From positions 1-44,981 of the forward strand of contig NZ_JAODBE010000038.1 in NCBI RefSeq assembly GCF_025463795.1: a stretch of 44,981 bases of DNA, read 5' to 3'. A program made the translations under genes and the position numbers. Of this stretch, positions 44,670 through 44,981 are shown in pieces; position 1 is the first letter of the stretch, and every line of letters starts with the position of its first letter. Source of the DNA: Amnibacterium sp. Its GTDB lineage: Bacteria; Actinomycetota; Actinomycetes; Actinomycetales; Microbacteriaceae. Under the pieces are notes generated by a model that did not search any database, was not told the DNA's origin, and worked only from the letters and a program-made list of their open reading frames with translations.

Positions 44670-44981
44670 TCAGCTGCCGAAGCGGCGGTGGCGCTGCCCG
44701 TAGGAGCGCAGCGCGCGGAGGAAGTCGACCTCGCGCAGGTCGGGGCCGAGCGCCACCACGAAGTAGAACTCGCTGTGCGCGCTCTGCCACAGCATGAAGT
44801 CGGAGAGCCGCTGCTCGCCCGAAGTGCGGATGACGAGGTCCGGGTCCGGCTGCCCCGCGGTCGACAGGTGCTGGGCGATGATCTCGGGCGAGAGCCGCTC
44901 GGCGATCTCGGCCACCGTCGCGCCGTCCGAGGCCGTCAGCATCTTGCGCACGGCCTCGACGAGCTCGTGCCGGCCGCCGTA
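44670..44981 (-). CDS. uppS: Isoprenyl transferase (undecaprenyl diphosphate synthase family), C-terminal part; runs off the right edge
   Basis: YGGRHELVEAVRKML...PDPDLVIRTSGEQRLSDFMLWQSAHSEFYFV...REVDFLRALRSYGQRHRRFG. Confidence 0.95.
   Translation of the reverse strand, partial: YGGRHELVEAVRKMLTASDGATVAEIAERLSPEIIAQHLSTAGQPDPDLVIRTSGEQRLSDFMLWQSAHSEFYFVVALGPDLREVDFLRALRSYGQRHRRFGS

Overview
High-GC actinobacterial chromosomal window, most likely Microbacteriaceae judging from protein style and synteny (inference). It is mostly ordinary core genome.

Genes in order:
- typA (5' part)
- GNAT acetyltransferase
- peptide/nickel-type ABC transporter operon ending in an acetamidase/formamidase
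- CPBP protease, GNAT and 2H phosphoesterase
- gcvT-gcvH-gcvP operon preceded by a tandem glycine riboswitch
- LON-domain protein
- small accessory stretch at about 17.4-21.2 kb: YCII-related ORF, DUF2510-like membrane protein with a duplicated C-terminal domain, and a coupled pair of hypothetical genes
- ychF, an exonuclease, MFS transporter plus ArsR-like regulator, rmuC
- glpX and fba (divergent), small membrane protein, ispH
- xseA-xseB-DUF4245-carbonic anhydrase-fumC, an oxidoreductase pair
- ureohydrolase (agmatinase-like), SnoaL-like, NCS1 permease, cyclase and XRE-cupin cluster
- A24 prepilin peptidase, aminoglycoside phosphotransferase-like, PhoH/PIN, class V aminotransferase
- uppS (3' part)

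I saw no rRNA, tRNA, CRISPR array, transposase, integrase, phage genes or recognisable defence system. I did not find a convincing large undescribed system.

The best leads are small-scale:
- a double-hairpin insertion kept in frame inside gcvP
- two palindromic 33-bp repeats in an N-terminal extension of xseB
- a 19-bp-arm palindrome between two convergent genes
- a 17-bp perfect inverted repeat inside the ABC operon
- tandem TTTCGAAA operator-like sites
- a minimal-loop G-quadruplex motif after rmuC
- the hypothetical-gene stretch and the ureohydrolase/permease/cyclase cluster
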